A DNA stretch of 49,244 bases from a candidate division WOR-1 bacterium RIFOXYB2_FULL_37_13 (GTDB lineage: Bacteria > Margulisbacteria > WOR-1 > XYC2-FULL-46-14 > XYC2-FULL-37-10): positions 4,595-53,838 of the forward strand of contig MEUB01000013.1 in the NCBI GenBank assembly GCA_001771535.1, given 5' to 3'. Below are positions 24,324-32,105 of the stretch, piece by piece; position 1 is the first letter of the stretch; every line of letters starts with the position of its first letter. The translations under genes and the position numbers were made by a program. Under the pieces are notes generated by a model. It had not been told where the DNA came from and searched no databases. It saw nothing but the letters and a program-made list of their open reading frames with translations.

Positions 24324-25240
24324 TATTTTTTTGCCAGTTTTCTGAGAGTGGCTGAGATTTTCATTTCTTCTTTGTGGTCAATTGCGGGAAATCCGGAAAC
24401 GATCATATTTGTAGGAATGTCTTTGGTAACTCCTGCTCGAGCAGTGATAATTGTATTTTCTCCAACAGAAACGTGATCTTTAAACCCTGCCTGACCTCCT
24501 ATAATCACATTATCTCCTATTGTAACGCTCCCAGCCATGCCTACAAAACTTGCCAAAGCGCAGTTCTTACCGATGATGCAGTTGTGGGCAATCTGGTTTA
24601 AATTATCTATTTTTGTGCCAGATTTTATGACGGTATTTCCTATTGTTGCGCGGGAGATGCAGACGTTTGAAAATATTTCAACATCATCCTCAATTAGAAC
24701 TCCGCCTATTTGCGGTATTTTTATCCATGTGTTGTCTTTGTCTTTTTCAAAACCAAAACCGTCCACACCAAGTACCGAACCGCTATGTATTACACATCTG
24801 TTTCCGATTTTTACATTTTGGTAAATTGTTACATTTGGATATATTGTTGTACAATTTCCTATTTCAACATTTGGGCCTATGTAAACAAAAGAACCAATCG
24901 CAACATCTTTACCGATTCTGGCTGTTTTATCTATGACTGCTGTTTTGTGTATCCCGTTTTTAATTTCAGATGGCAGGGCAAACAATTGAAGAATTTTTGC
25001 CATAGCTAATCGGGGTTTTTTTGCTAAAATAGCCGATTTATTTGTTGTCTTTAAATCAAAAGAAGTTACTATAGCAGAAGCATCTGATTCAAGGGCTAAA
25101 ATAAGCGATTGTTTATTGAAAGCAAAAACCAAACTTCCATTTTGGGCTGACTCAATTTCTGATACAGCGCTGATATTTAAAAAGGAATCACCTACAATAA
25201 CTCCGTTAACTAATTTGGCAAGATCCCCTAGTTTAGGCAT
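24323..25240 (-). CDS. lpxD: UDP-3-O-acylglucosamine N-acyltransferase
   Basis: LpxD adds the second acyl chain in lipid A synthesis, so the cell should make an LPS-type outer membrane. 305 aa: an N-terminal uridine-binding domain (LAKLVNGVIVGDSFLNISAVSEIESA) and a left-handed beta-helix of hexapeptide repeats (about residues 100-270). The catalytic His lies in NLNQIAHNCIIG. Typical GFGFEKD and IGGQAGFKDHVSVGEN are seen. It follows the Skp-like gene after 3 bases. The usual neighbours bamA and fabZ/lpxA are absent here. Confidence 0.95.
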
Positions 25241-25243
25241 GCA

Positions 25244-25699
25244 CTATTTGTTTAGTTCTTTAATTACCATGTCGGAAATATCCATTCCGCCAATAATTAT
25301 GACCTGTTTGTCAAGAACCACATCTATGCCGACTTTTTGCGCGACTTTTTCAACTGCTTTTACAATATTGCCTTGAAGTTTTGTGGTAAGCTGTTCATTT
25401 AACTGCAAAAGTTCACTTCTTTGCGGTTCAAGTTTTTTCTCAAGCTCTTTTGTCATTTTGTCGAGCTCATCTTTGGTTTTTCCTTTATCTTCGGCCTCTT
25501 TTAATTTCTTTTGGCTCTCTTCAAACAGTTTTTTAAAAGATTCTTCCTTTTTTTGTAAATCTTTTTGGGCTTTAGCTGTTTCTTTGTAATTGGTAAAAAC
25601 TTTTTGCACTTCTATATATCCTATTGATGATGTTTGTGCAAAAGCAAAAGAAGCAATAAACAATGAAAACAATAAACCGGCAGTCAACTTTTTTAACAT
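25244..25699 (-). CDS. Skp/OmpH family periplasmic chaperone
   Basis: 151 aa. AGGAGG lies 7 bases before the ATG at 25699, so a longer frame is rejected. A signal peptide with a type I cleavage site (ASFAFA, then QTSS) gives a periplasmic protein. The mature N-terminus IGYIEVQKVFTNYKETAKAQKDL is diagnostic of OmpH/Skp, followed by a long Lys/Glu coiled coil (residues about 45-110) and the C-terminal VDVVLDK-type strand. It would guide outer-membrane proteins. It is cotranscribed with lpxD. A -10 TATAAT lies at 25728-25733 on the minus strand. Confidence 0.93.
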   Translation of the reverse strand: MLKKLTAGLLFSLFIASFAFAQTSSIGYIEVQKVFTNYKETAKAQKDLQKKEESFKKLFEESQKKLKEAEDKGKTKDELDKMTKELEKKLEPQRSELLQLNEQLTTKLQGNIVKAVEKVAQKVGIDVVLDKQVIIIGGMDISDMVIKELNK

Positions 25700-25795
25700 A
25701 ACTTTCCTCCTATATTTAATTGCAATAATTATATCATATTTTTTAAAAAAAGAAATTACAAAAATAGACAACTATCCAGCCTCACAAAACAGAAG

Positions 25796-25880
25796 AGAGC
25801 CCTCACCCAAATTGAAGATATAAGGAGCGGGCGATTAATCATAAAGAAAATTTAATGATTGCAGCTTGAGTGAGGGCTCT
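25796..25880. repeat. 85-bp element with 11-bp terminal inverted repeats
   Basis: AGAGCCCTCAC at 25796-25806 is perfectly complementary to 25870-25880. Between them lies an inner imperfect stem (AATCAT with ATGATT). It could be a small non-autonomous element or a structured transcript end after the divergent skp gene. There is no T-run right after it that would make it a standard terminator. Confidence 0.6.
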
Positions 25881-25922
25881 TCCCTTGCTTATAGTTTTTA
25901 ATGCACTTATAATAAAAATATC

Positions 25923-25952
25923 TTGACAATATTGTCTTTTATATGTTATCAT
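25923..25952 (+). promoter_or_regulatory. Promoter upstream of the hypothetical gene at 26144
   Basis: TTGACA (25923-25928), an 18-base spacer, TATCAT (25947-25952). The gene starts about 185 bases downstream, so this promoter would give a long leader. Apart from the 85-bp inverted-repeat element and this promoter I see nothing in 25700-26143. Confidence 0.55.
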
Positions 25953-26143
25953 ATTAAAAGTAATTTAAACATAAGAGCATTTTTCCTCTCAATACTAATA
26001 TTATACACACGATTTTATACTTTCTACTTTGGAGCCCTGACATTTCAAGGACCCAATTCAAAAATGCGACAAAAGAAATTTATTCAAAATTTAGGGATTT
26101 AAAATTAGCATATCCAAATGACTCTATTAAAGGATATATTTTT

Positions 26144-26671
26144 ATGTTTCAGCCTAGTTCTGGTGGAAATGTAAACAGGTATTCTCTTCAGACAATACCA
26201 AAAAAGGCTGAGATCCCTCAGATGCAGGTACAAACCTCTTCTAAATCTCAAAAAATTATTGGCGAATTAAAACCTGTTTCTTCTAATCCTGTCGCAGGAA
26301 AAAGAGCAGCAGCCATACAAGGGAATGCGCCTGTTGAAACTAAACATTGGGTAAATATTTTAGTTGATATTGTGGATGGCAACCATGATGTTTCGTTTAA
26401 AATAGTCCAATTTTTTATTCAATGGAATGATGAGCTTTATTCTGTCGGGATATTTGATTCTGTGATATCTGATTTTATTTATTCTTCATTTCCTGGAAAT
26501 TATATAGAACAAAGTTGCTCTTTTTCGCCTAGCGAATTACAGGATTTTGCGAAAAAGATTGAAAATGAATCAATAACAGGCGGGGTTATCGATGTTTTGG
26601 AAATGTTGAAAAATCCGGACTCAGGAATGATTTATTATTCACCCGCGATTCCTGTTGGGATTAATAAATAA
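26144..26671 (+). CDS. Hypothetical protein with disordered N-terminus
   Basis: 175 aa, not recognised. No signal peptide. The first 65 residues are low-complexity, rich in Ser, Pro, Gln and Lys (MFQPSSGGNVNRYSLQTIPK, VQTSSKSQKIIG). A compact domain follows (WVNILVDIVDGNHDVSFKIVQFFIQWNDELYSVGIFD, then CSFSPSELQDFAKKIENE). The ribosome-binding site is weak (AAAGGATAT). It is convergent with apgM and belongs to the same style of genes as those at 14127, 17421 and 20159. Confidence 0.65.
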   Translation: MFQPSSGGNVNRYSLQTIPKKAEIPQMQVQTSSKSQKIIGELKPVSSNPVAGKRAAAIQGNAPVETKHWVNILVDIVDGNHDVSFKIVQFFIQWNDELYSVGIFDSVISDFIYSSFPGNYIEQSCSFSPSELQDFAKKIENESITGGVIDVLEMLKNPDSGMIYYSPAIPVGINK

Positions 26672-26730
26672 GCTATAGATGGTGAATTATCAAATTGCAG
26701 GGAAGTAATAGCCGTACGGATTGTTAGATT

Positions 26731-27942
26731 CTAAATCGTTAAAAACTTATTCATCATTGTATGTCCGTTTTTTATTAAGACCTTTGATTTTTTTAGCTCT
26801 TTTTCATTGAATTTTTTGATTCTGCTTTCCGCTTTTTTTGTGCTGTCATACAGGATAAAAGGAACAGGGTCGCTTGTGTGCGTCATGAATTTAATCGGGG
26901 TGGGATGGTCAGGCAGGACAAGCATTCTGAAATCTTTTTGAGATTTTTTCAGCTTATTTATAAGATATCCCACAATCTTTTCATCAAAATCAGAAATTGA
27001 TTTTATTTTTCCTTTAACATCTCCCATGTGTCCGCATTCGTCGGGTGCTTCCACATGCACAAAGACAACATCATGTTTCTTTAGCATTTTCAACGCAGTA
27101 TCGGCCTTCCCTTTATAATTGGTATCCAAAAATCCGGTTGCGCCTTTAATGTCGGGAGTCCCCATCCCCAAAATTTTTCCAAGTCCCTTTAAAAGATGAA
27201 CAGCCGTTATTACCGCAGCTGATGCCCTGTATTTTTTCTTAAATGATTCCATCTGCGGAGCTTCACCCTGTCCCCATAACCAGATCATTGTTGCAGGTCT
27301 CTTTTTGTTTTTTATCCGATTAATGTTTACAGGATGCTCCAAAAGATGCATTATCGACTCTTTCATTAAAAACTTTATAAGATGTTCACCGGCTCCCTCA
27401 GGGAGAAATTCTTCAATTTTCCTACCTGTAATGTCATGAGGAGGAGCGCATGCGAGCTTTGCAAGTAAAGGGGTATAGGCGTTTGATGTCGGGCTTACAA
27501 CCAAAAGATGCCTGTATGACAAGCCGGTGTAAAATTTAATACCTCTATTGCCAAGTTTTTTATTTAAGGTTCCTATTAATTTTTTTGCTTCTTTTGTCGT
27601 TATGTGGTCTGCAGTAAAACTATCCATCAAACCGTCTTTTACAGTGACAAGATTACAACGAAATGCAATATCGCCTTTTTTTAGCTTAACATTCAATGAG
27701 GCTGCTTCAAGAGGACCTCTCCCTGTGTAGCACGCTTTGGGGTCATAGCCAAAAATAGAAGTTGCGGCAACATCCGATCCGGGAGGCATCCCTTTTGGAA
27801 TGTTGGAAACCCATCCGCAACGACCGTTTTGCGCCAAAAAATCCATATTAGGTGTTTTTGATGCTTCAAGAGGTGTTTTACCGTTAAGTTGTTTTAAAGG
27901 AAGGTCGCTCATGCCATCGCCTATTAAAATAAGATATTTCAT
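26731..27942 (-). CDS. apgM: 2,3-bisphosphoglycerate-independent phosphoglycerate mutase, archaeal (ApgM) type
   Basis: Interconverts 3- and 2-phosphoglycerate in glycolysis and gluconeogenesis. 403 aa of the alkaline-phosphatase-fold ApgM family: metal-binding ILIGDGMSDLPL at the N-terminus, the phosphoserine region PPGSDVAATSIFGYDP, CYTGRGPLEA, FRCNLVTV, VHVEAPDECGHMGD and LPDHPTPI. This family is typical of archaea and scattered bacteria, distinct from GpmI and GpmA. The ATG overlaps the end of the cvpA gene by 4 bases, the last gene of a four-gene minus-strand operon. Confidence 0.93.
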   Translation of the reverse strand: MKYLILIGDGMSDLPLKQLNGKTPLEASKTPNMDFLAQNGRCGWVSNIPKGMPPGSDVAATSIFGYDPKACYTGRGPLEAASLNVKLKKGDIAFRCNLVTVKDGLMDSFTADHITTKEAKKLIGTLNKKLGNRGIKFYTGLSYRHLLVVSPTSNAYTPLLAKLACAPPHDITGRKIEEFLPEGAGEHLIKFLMKESIMHLLEHPVNINRIKNKKRPATMIWLWGQGEAPQMESFKKKYRASAAVITAVHLLKGLGKILGMGTPDIKGATGFLDTNYKGKADTALKMLKKHDVVFVHVEAPDECGHMGDVKGKIKSISDFDEKIVGYLINKLKKSQKDFRMLVLPDHPTPIKFMTHTSDPVPFILYDSTKKAESRIKKFNEKELKKSKVLIKNGHTMMNKFLTI

Positions 27943-28556
27943 GGCGTTAACCTCTTTACTTTATTTATGTTTTCTGCCGCTTTTGAGGTTATGCTCGTTA
28001 TTTCTTCTGTATTAAAAGGGATTTTTATGTCTGTTTTTATTTTTGGAATTTTCCCTGAAATTGATTTTGTCAAAGTATCAGTAGCGGTTTTGGCTTGAGG
28101 AAGGGTAAATTCCATGACGTTTTTTGTAAATATGAATAATTGTGAGTGTTCTCTCTCTTTTTCAAGATTTTGAAGAAGAGGAAAAACTCCTACAACCATA
28201 AGTAATATTGAGCCGAGAAGCAATCCTCTTGCAAAGCCCAATATCATTCCTCCTACTTTATCAAACGGACCTAGAACTATTACAGTTATAATTTTTTTAA
28301 TTACCCAGAAAACAAATTCGAAAACAGCGGTTAACGCCAGAAAGATGGTAAGAATGATAATTATCTTACTTAACTCATTATCCAAAAGCCCTATTTTGCT
28401 TAAAGCATTTGTTGCCTCTCCGGCAAAATTAGAGGCTACTGTTAAACTGAAATACATTGCAAGAATCGAAAGGATTGTACTTAACAGCCCCGCTCTTAAT
28501 CCAATTATTAAAAATAAAAGTCCCAAGCATGAAAGGAATATATCTATTGAGTTCAT
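27939..28556 (-). CDS. CvpA family membrane protein
   Basis: 205 aa from MNSIDIFLSCLGLLF. Four hydrophobic helices in the first 150 residues show the CvpA pattern: an N-terminal DIFL, a glycine in LRAGLLSTI, and the motif GPFDKVGGMILGFARGLLLGSILLM. E. coli CvpA is needed for colicin V secretion, but the wider role is unclear. A -10 box TATAAT (28563-28568) ends 6 bases before this ATG, supporting it over 28598 and predicting a leaderless message. Confidence 0.85.
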   Translation of the reverse strand: MNSIDIFLSCLGLLFLIIGLRAGLLSTILSILAMYFSLTVASNFAGEATNALSKIGLLDNELSKIIIILTIFLALTAVFEFVFWVIKKIITVIVLGPFDKVGGMILGFARGLLLGSILLMVVGVFPLLQNLEKEREHSQLFIFTKNVMEFTLPQAKTATDTLTKSISGKIPKIKTDIKIPFNTEEITSITSKAAENINKVKRLTP

Positions 28557-28562
28557 GGCGAT

Positions 28563-28568
28563 ATTATA
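28563..28568 (-). promoter_or_regulatory. -10 box of the cvpA-apgM transcript
   Basis: TATAAT on the minus strand, 6 bases before the cvpA start, with no Shine-Dalgarno. Confidence 0.6.
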
Positions 28569-28616
28569 GAAAACCTGCAGCGAAGAAACAAGGAGCAAAA
28601 ATAAAAAAGATTATTT

Positions 28617-29054
28617 TTAATTTAATTTTTTAAGCTTTTCTCTGACCTTTGGGTTTTTACACCCTATAATCTGTGCTGCCAGTATTGCAGCGTTTTTTCC
28701 GCCGTCGATAGCAACGCACGCGACAGGAACACCGGGAGGCATTTGGACTATTGAGAAAAGGGCATCGTGGCCTTGGAGTGCTTTTGATGATATTGGGATT
28801 CCTATTACCGGAAGAGTTGTGTGTGCTGCAACAACTCCAGGAAGTGCTGCCGCCATTCCTGCTGCCGCAATAATTACTTCGAATTTTTTCTCAGCTGATT
28901 TAGCGAAAGAGACAGCTTTTTCAGGTGTTCTGTGGGCAGAGGCGACAAGTATTTCATAATTAATTCCAAGTTCTGTAAGCTGATCCGTTGTCTTATCAAT
29001 AATTGGCATATCTGATTGCGAACCGATAATTATTCCGACTTTTGGTTTTGACAT
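28617..29054 (-). CDS. purE: 5-(carboxyamino)imidazole ribonucleotide mutase
   Basis: PurE converts N5-CAIR to CAIR in purine synthesis. 145 aa, class I length, with VGIIIGSQSDMPI, EILVASAHRTPEK, IIAAAGMAAALPGVVAA, PVIGIPISSKALQGHDALFSIVQMPPGVPVA and AAILAAQIIG. purK is not adjacent. A heptamer array fills the space before it, and its AGGATTA unit is the only possible ribosome-binding site. Confidence 0.97.
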   Translation of the reverse strand: MSKPKVGIIIGSQSDMPIIDKTTDQLTELGINYEILVASAHRTPEKAVSFAKSAEKKFEVIIAAAGMAAALPGVVAAHTTLPVIGIPISSKALQGHDALFSIVQMPPGVPVACVAIDGGKNAAILAAQIIGCKNPKVREKLKKLN

Positions 29055-29057
29055 GGT

Positions 29058-29085
29058 TTAATCCTTATCCTTAATTCTTATCCTC
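29058..29085. repeat. Heptamer-period array in the 32-base gap before purE
   Basis: Read on the minus strand, four units (GAGGATA, AGAATTA, AGGATAA, GGATTAA) fill almost all the spacer between the upstream synthase stop and the purE ATG. Confidence 0.6.
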
Positions 29086-29086
29086 A

Positions 29087-30319
29087 TTAGGGGGTAACTG
29101 TCATTATCTTTCTTGCCTGTTCAGGATATTTTGCCACAAATAAAAGCTCTTCTCTTGTAAGTGGCTTTTGCGTGTGAACATTGGCATAACGGACCAGTTC
29201 GAGTATTTTTGTGGCTTCTGCGTCATCTTTAAATTCTACTTCAAGATTGCCGTAAACGTTGCGAAATCCTTTAATCCCTGAATATTCTCCGGCTGTAATA
29301 AGCCTTCCTGTATCTACAGTTTCAGGTTCTCCGCGGCCAAGCTCTTCATAATCGTAAAGTTCATAATTTCTTCTGTTTTTAAGGGCTCCATCGGCATGTA
29401 TTCCCGATTCATGCGCGAACGCATTGCGTCCGACACCTACTTGATTTATTGGGATTGGAATGCCAAAGGCATAAGAAGCATATTTTGCAAAAGCCCATAT
29501 TTTGTCTAGTTTTATATTCTTCGGAAATAGGTTAGCATCTTTTAACCCATGGGCATATTTTAACGCAAGAAGAACAGACAAGAGATCTGCGTTTCCAGCG
29601 CGTTCACCGACACCGTTTATTGTTGTATTTATATACGCATCCTGTCCTCCTTCTATGGCACCCCTTGCGCCTTCAACAGAACAGGCGACAGCCATTCCCA
29701 AATCATTGTGGCAATGCAGCTCCAAAGGCATCTTTACATTTTCTGCCAGGGATTTGAGCCTTTCGTAAATGCTGTTCGGGCTGTCTGCTCCAAGTGTATC
29801 GCAATAACGAAGCCTTTTTGCCCCATGTTCCTTGCCCGCTTTTCCAAATTTTGCAAGAAAATCCAATTCTGAACGTGACGCGTCTTCGGCATTTATTGCG
29901 ACTGATTCTGCTCCGAGTTCGTATGCTTTGTCGACTGCATCTGTCATGCTTTTAATTATTTTTTCATCGGCTATTTTCCCGCTGAATTTTAATTCCCACA
30001 TCAAAGGAGATGTAGATATTGAAAGATTTAAATGCTTTATTTTAGGAACCAGTTTAAAAGAAAGTTCAACATCTTTTACTATTCCTCTTGCCCATCCTTC
30101 CAGTTTTATCATGGATAGTGAGCCTATTTCCGCAAGTTCAAGGTTTGCGTTAAGATAATTTGTTTCGTGATGGGTAAACGGAAATCCGAATTCGGATTGA
30201 AAAATCCCCATATCGTTGAGATACACGTTAATAAGGGTCTTTTCCAGTTTAGCAAGACCGATTTGGCTTGTTTGTACTCCGTCTCTGTTTGTTACATCTA
30301 TAATATAAATTTGAGGCAT
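29087..30319 (-). CDS. Homocitrate/isopropylmalate synthase family protein (possible Re-citrate synthase)
   Basis: 410 aa from MPQIYIIDVTNRDG; GGGAG lies 7 bases before this ATG, and the longer frame is rejected. It belongs to the DRE-TIM metallolyase family, which condenses acetyl-CoA with a 2-oxoacid. Visible are the metal-binding VTNRDGVQT (RDG-x-Q), ELHCHNDLGMAVACS (HxH-type ligands), NTTINGVGERAGNADL and HESGIHADGAL. The variant DVTNRDG in place of DTTLRDG and the sequence FGFPFTHHETNYLNANLE are features I associate with homocitrate/Re-citrate synthases rather than LeuA. A C-terminal LeuA allosteric domain is absent. Substrate assignment is uncertain. First gene of a purE-cvpA-apgM cluster. 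Confidence 0.8.
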   Translation of the reverse strand: MPQIYIIDVTNRDGVQTSQIGLAKLEKTLINVYLNDMGIFQSEFGFPFTHHETNYLNANLELAEIGSLSMIKLEGWARGIVKDVELSFKLVPKIKHLNLSISTSPLMWELKFSGKIADEKIIKSMTDAVDKAYELGAESVAINAEDASRSELDFLAKFGKAGKEHGAKRLRYCDTLGADSPNSIYERLKSLAENVKMPLELHCHNDLGMAVACSVEGARGAIEGGQDAYINTTINGVGERAGNADLLSVLLALKYAHGLKDANLFPKNIKLDKIWAFAKYASYAFGIPIPINQVGVGRNAFAHESGIHADGALKNRRNYELYDYEELGRGEPETVDTGRLITAGEYSGIKGFRNVYGNLEVEFKDDAEATKILELVRYANVHTQKPLTREELLFVAKYPEQARKIMTVTP

Positions 30320-30341
30320 ATATTTTTCTCCCTTTTTAAAA

Positions 30342-30370
30342 ATTATAACCGTTTTTTTGACTAAAGACAA
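30342..30370 (-). promoter_or_regulatory. Promoter of the LeuA-family synthase gene (overlaps divergent promoter)
   Basis: On the minus strand TTGTCT (30370-30365), 17 bases, TATAAT (30347-30342). Its -35 lies inside the spacer of the plus-strand promoter at 30357-30385. Confidence 0.75.
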
Positions 30371-30385
30371 GCTCGATGTTATACT
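30357..30385 (+). promoter_or_regulatory. Promoter of the GlmU-type uridylyltransferase gene
   Basis: TTGACT (30357-30362), 17 bases, TATACT (30380-30385), then 7 bases to the ATG without a Shine-Dalgarno. Near-consensus and strongly suggestive of a leaderless message. Confidence 0.85.
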
Positions 30386-30392
30386 CTTTTTT

Positions 30393-31130
30393 ATGGAAAA
30401 AAGGCAAAATGTGGCAGCCATAATTTTAGCAGCCGGCAAAGGAATAAGGATGCAGTCTGACCTTCCAAAAGTTTTTCATAAATTAAAAGGAAAACCTCTT
30501 TTGCAGCATGTTATCGAAACTGTTCAAAAATCAGGGATTGATAAAATTTATATAGTTGTCGGCTACAAAAAAGAGATTATTGTCGATTATTTCAAAAATT
30601 GGCCTGTAAAATTTATAATTCAGGAAAATCAACTGGGAACAGGGGATGCGGTTAAGACCGCAAAACCTTATCTTTCCGATTTTGACGGCACTGTTTTGGT
30701 TTTGGCGGGAGATGTTCCATTGTTGTCTAAAGAGACTTTGCAAAAACTGCTTGGCTTCCATAATGAACATAAGGCAGCTGCAACTGATTTGACGGCAGAA
30801 CTTCCCGACGCGGGGAATTATGGCCGTGTGATAAGAAATTCTGACGGGGAAATTATAAAAATTGTTGAGAAAAAAGATGCTTCAGAAGCCGAATTAAAAA
30901 GAAAAGAGATCAACACAGGAACTTTTTGTTTTAATTCCAAAGATCTTTTTGATTCTCTTTTGAAGGTTGAGCCGTTAAATGCCCAAAAAGAATATTATCT
31001 TACAGATACGATTGAAATATTAAAAAAAGCAAAACGGCCTGTTTTTGCCTTTTTAGCTTTCGATTATAGAGAAACACTGGGCATTAATACAAAAGAAGAA
31101 CTTGCTGATCTGGAAAAGATGGTCAGCTGA
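30393..31130 (+). CDS. Stand-alone NTP sugar nucleotidyltransferase (GlmU N-domain type)
   Basis: 245 aa corresponding to the uridylyltransferase half of GlmU, which makes UDP-GlcNAc from GlcNAc-1-phosphate. Motifs: AAIILAAGKGIRMQSDLPKVFHKLKGKPLLQHVIE, IQENQLGTGDAVK, LVLAGDVPLL, GRVIRNSDGEIIKIVEKKDA, INTGTFCF and KEYYLTDTIEI. The left-handed beta-helix acetyltransferase half is missing; the frame simply ends after GINTKEELADLE. The start at 30393 follows the promoter by 7 bases, whereas the longer frame begins inside the -35. Either acetylation is done by another protein or the true substrate is another sugar phosphate. Confidence 0.9.
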   Translation: MEKRQNVAAIILAAGKGIRMQSDLPKVFHKLKGKPLLQHVIETVQKSGIDKIYIVVGYKKEIIVDYFKNWPVKFIIQENQLGTGDAVKTAKPYLSDFDGTVLVLAGDVPLLSKETLQKLLGFHNEHKAAATDLTAELPDAGNYGRVIRNSDGEIIKIVEKKDASEAELKRKEINTGTFCFNSKDLFDSLLKVEPLNAQKEYYLTDTIEILKKAKRPVFAFLAFDYRETLGINTKEELADLEKMVS

Positions 31131-31171
31131 TTTTTTAACTGCATCATTGTTTGCATCTTCTGTCAAATAAT

Positions 31172-31177
31172 TATAAA
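31172..31177 (+). promoter_or_regulatory. -10 box of the methyltransferase gene
   Basis: TATAAA, 8 bases before the ATG at 31186, with no Shine-Dalgarno. Confidence 0.5.
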
Positions 31178-31185
31178 ATAAACCA

Positions 31186-31890
31186 ATGCCGCATAAACAC
31201 GCGAAGGCATTAGATGTAATGTCCTGTGCAAAAAACTATAATTATTGGATTTTCCGGAAAATAAAACCATACATCGGCTCATCTGTTTTGGAAATAGGGT
31301 GTGGCATAGGCAATTTTACCGAGTTCTTGACAGATTTAGAAGGACTGACTTGTTTGGATATGATAGAAGAATGCATAACAAGATCCAAACTGAAATTCCA
31401 TAAACATAACAATATCAAATATATTCACGGCGATTTTTTGGATAAAACAATTTTAAGCGAGGTCAGTGAAGCTGGATATGATACTATAATTTGTTTAAAT
31501 GTTCTTGAGCACATAGAAAAAGACAGGGATGCTCTAAAAAAGATGTTTTCTCTTTTAAAAAAAGGGGGCAATTTAATACTTATTGTTCCTGCTCTTTGGC
31601 AGATTTATGGGTCACTAGATCAGTCGCTTGGTCATATTAAAAGGTATAACAAAAAACCTTTAAGCCAATTATTGGCTTGTGCAGGTTTTAAAAATACATA
31701 TTTGGAATATTTTAATTCAATTGGGATTTTGGGCTGGTATATAAACGGAAGAATCTTAAAAAGAAAAGAGATGTCTTTGGCGCAGGCTTTAATTTATGAT
31801 AAATTGTTCATACCTGTGATTGCAAAAATTGAATCATTTGTTTCCCCTCCATTTGGAATGTCTTTGCTCGCGATATCAAGAAAAGAGTAA
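31186..31890 (+). CDS. Class I SAM-dependent methyltransferase
   Basis: 234 aa. The SAM-binding motif I reads VLEIGCGIGNFTEFL, with CLDMIEE as motif II and TIICLNVLEHIEKDRDAL and KGGNLILIVPAL as later motifs; the YGSLDQSLGHIKRYNK segment after it is typical of UbiG/BioC-like and glycan-associated methyltransferases. Substrate unknown. The C-terminus is hydrophobic (FNSIGILGWYINGRIL). It precedes two membrane proteins with a GT39-like gene, so a role in cell-surface glycan modification is possible but unproven. Confidence 0.85.
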   Translation: MPHKHAKALDVMSCAKNYNYWIFRKIKPYIGSSVLEIGCGIGNFTEFLTDLEGLTCLDMIEECITRSKLKFHKHNNIKYIHGDFLDKTILSEVSEAGYDTIICLNVLEHIEKDRDALKKMFSLLKKGGNLILIVPALWQIYGSLDQSLGHIKRYNKKPLSQLLACAGFKNTYLEYFNSIGILGWYINGRILKRKEMSLAQALIYDKLFIPVIAKIESFVSPPFGMSLLAISRKE

Positions 31891-31921
31891 ATGCTTGCGC
31901 TTTATTGTACAATATCAGTTT

Positions 31922-32028
31922 TTAGAAATAAAAGTTTTTTTGGCAGGAGAAAAGTTCGTCTGTCTGAGCCCTGTTTTTCAGGGCGAGTTACGAACTTTTC
32001 GGATGACAACAAAAACTTTTATTTCTAA
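31922..32028. repeat. 107-bp nested palindromic element (MITE/REP-like)
   Basis: Ends are 18-bp perfect inverted repeats (31922-31939 and 32011-32028). Inside is a second 11-bp pair (GAAAAGTTCGT with ACGAACTTTTC) and a central stem GCCCTG-5 bases-CAGGGC. The whole can fold into one long interrupted hairpin. It carries no gene. There is no T-run as in a terminator. Confidence 0.85.
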
Positions 32029-32063
32029 CGTTTGGCGGTACTGACATTGTATGCTTTATTTTG

Positions 32064-32092
32064 TTGCTCAAAACAAGTATTTAATTTATAAT
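32064..32092 (+). promoter_or_regulatory. Promoter of the membrane protein pair
   Basis: TTGCTC (32064-32069), 17 bases, TATAAT (32087-32092), 13 bases before the ATG at 32106. Confidence 0.6.
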
Positions 32093-32105
32093 TAGCCGCA
32101 AAACA

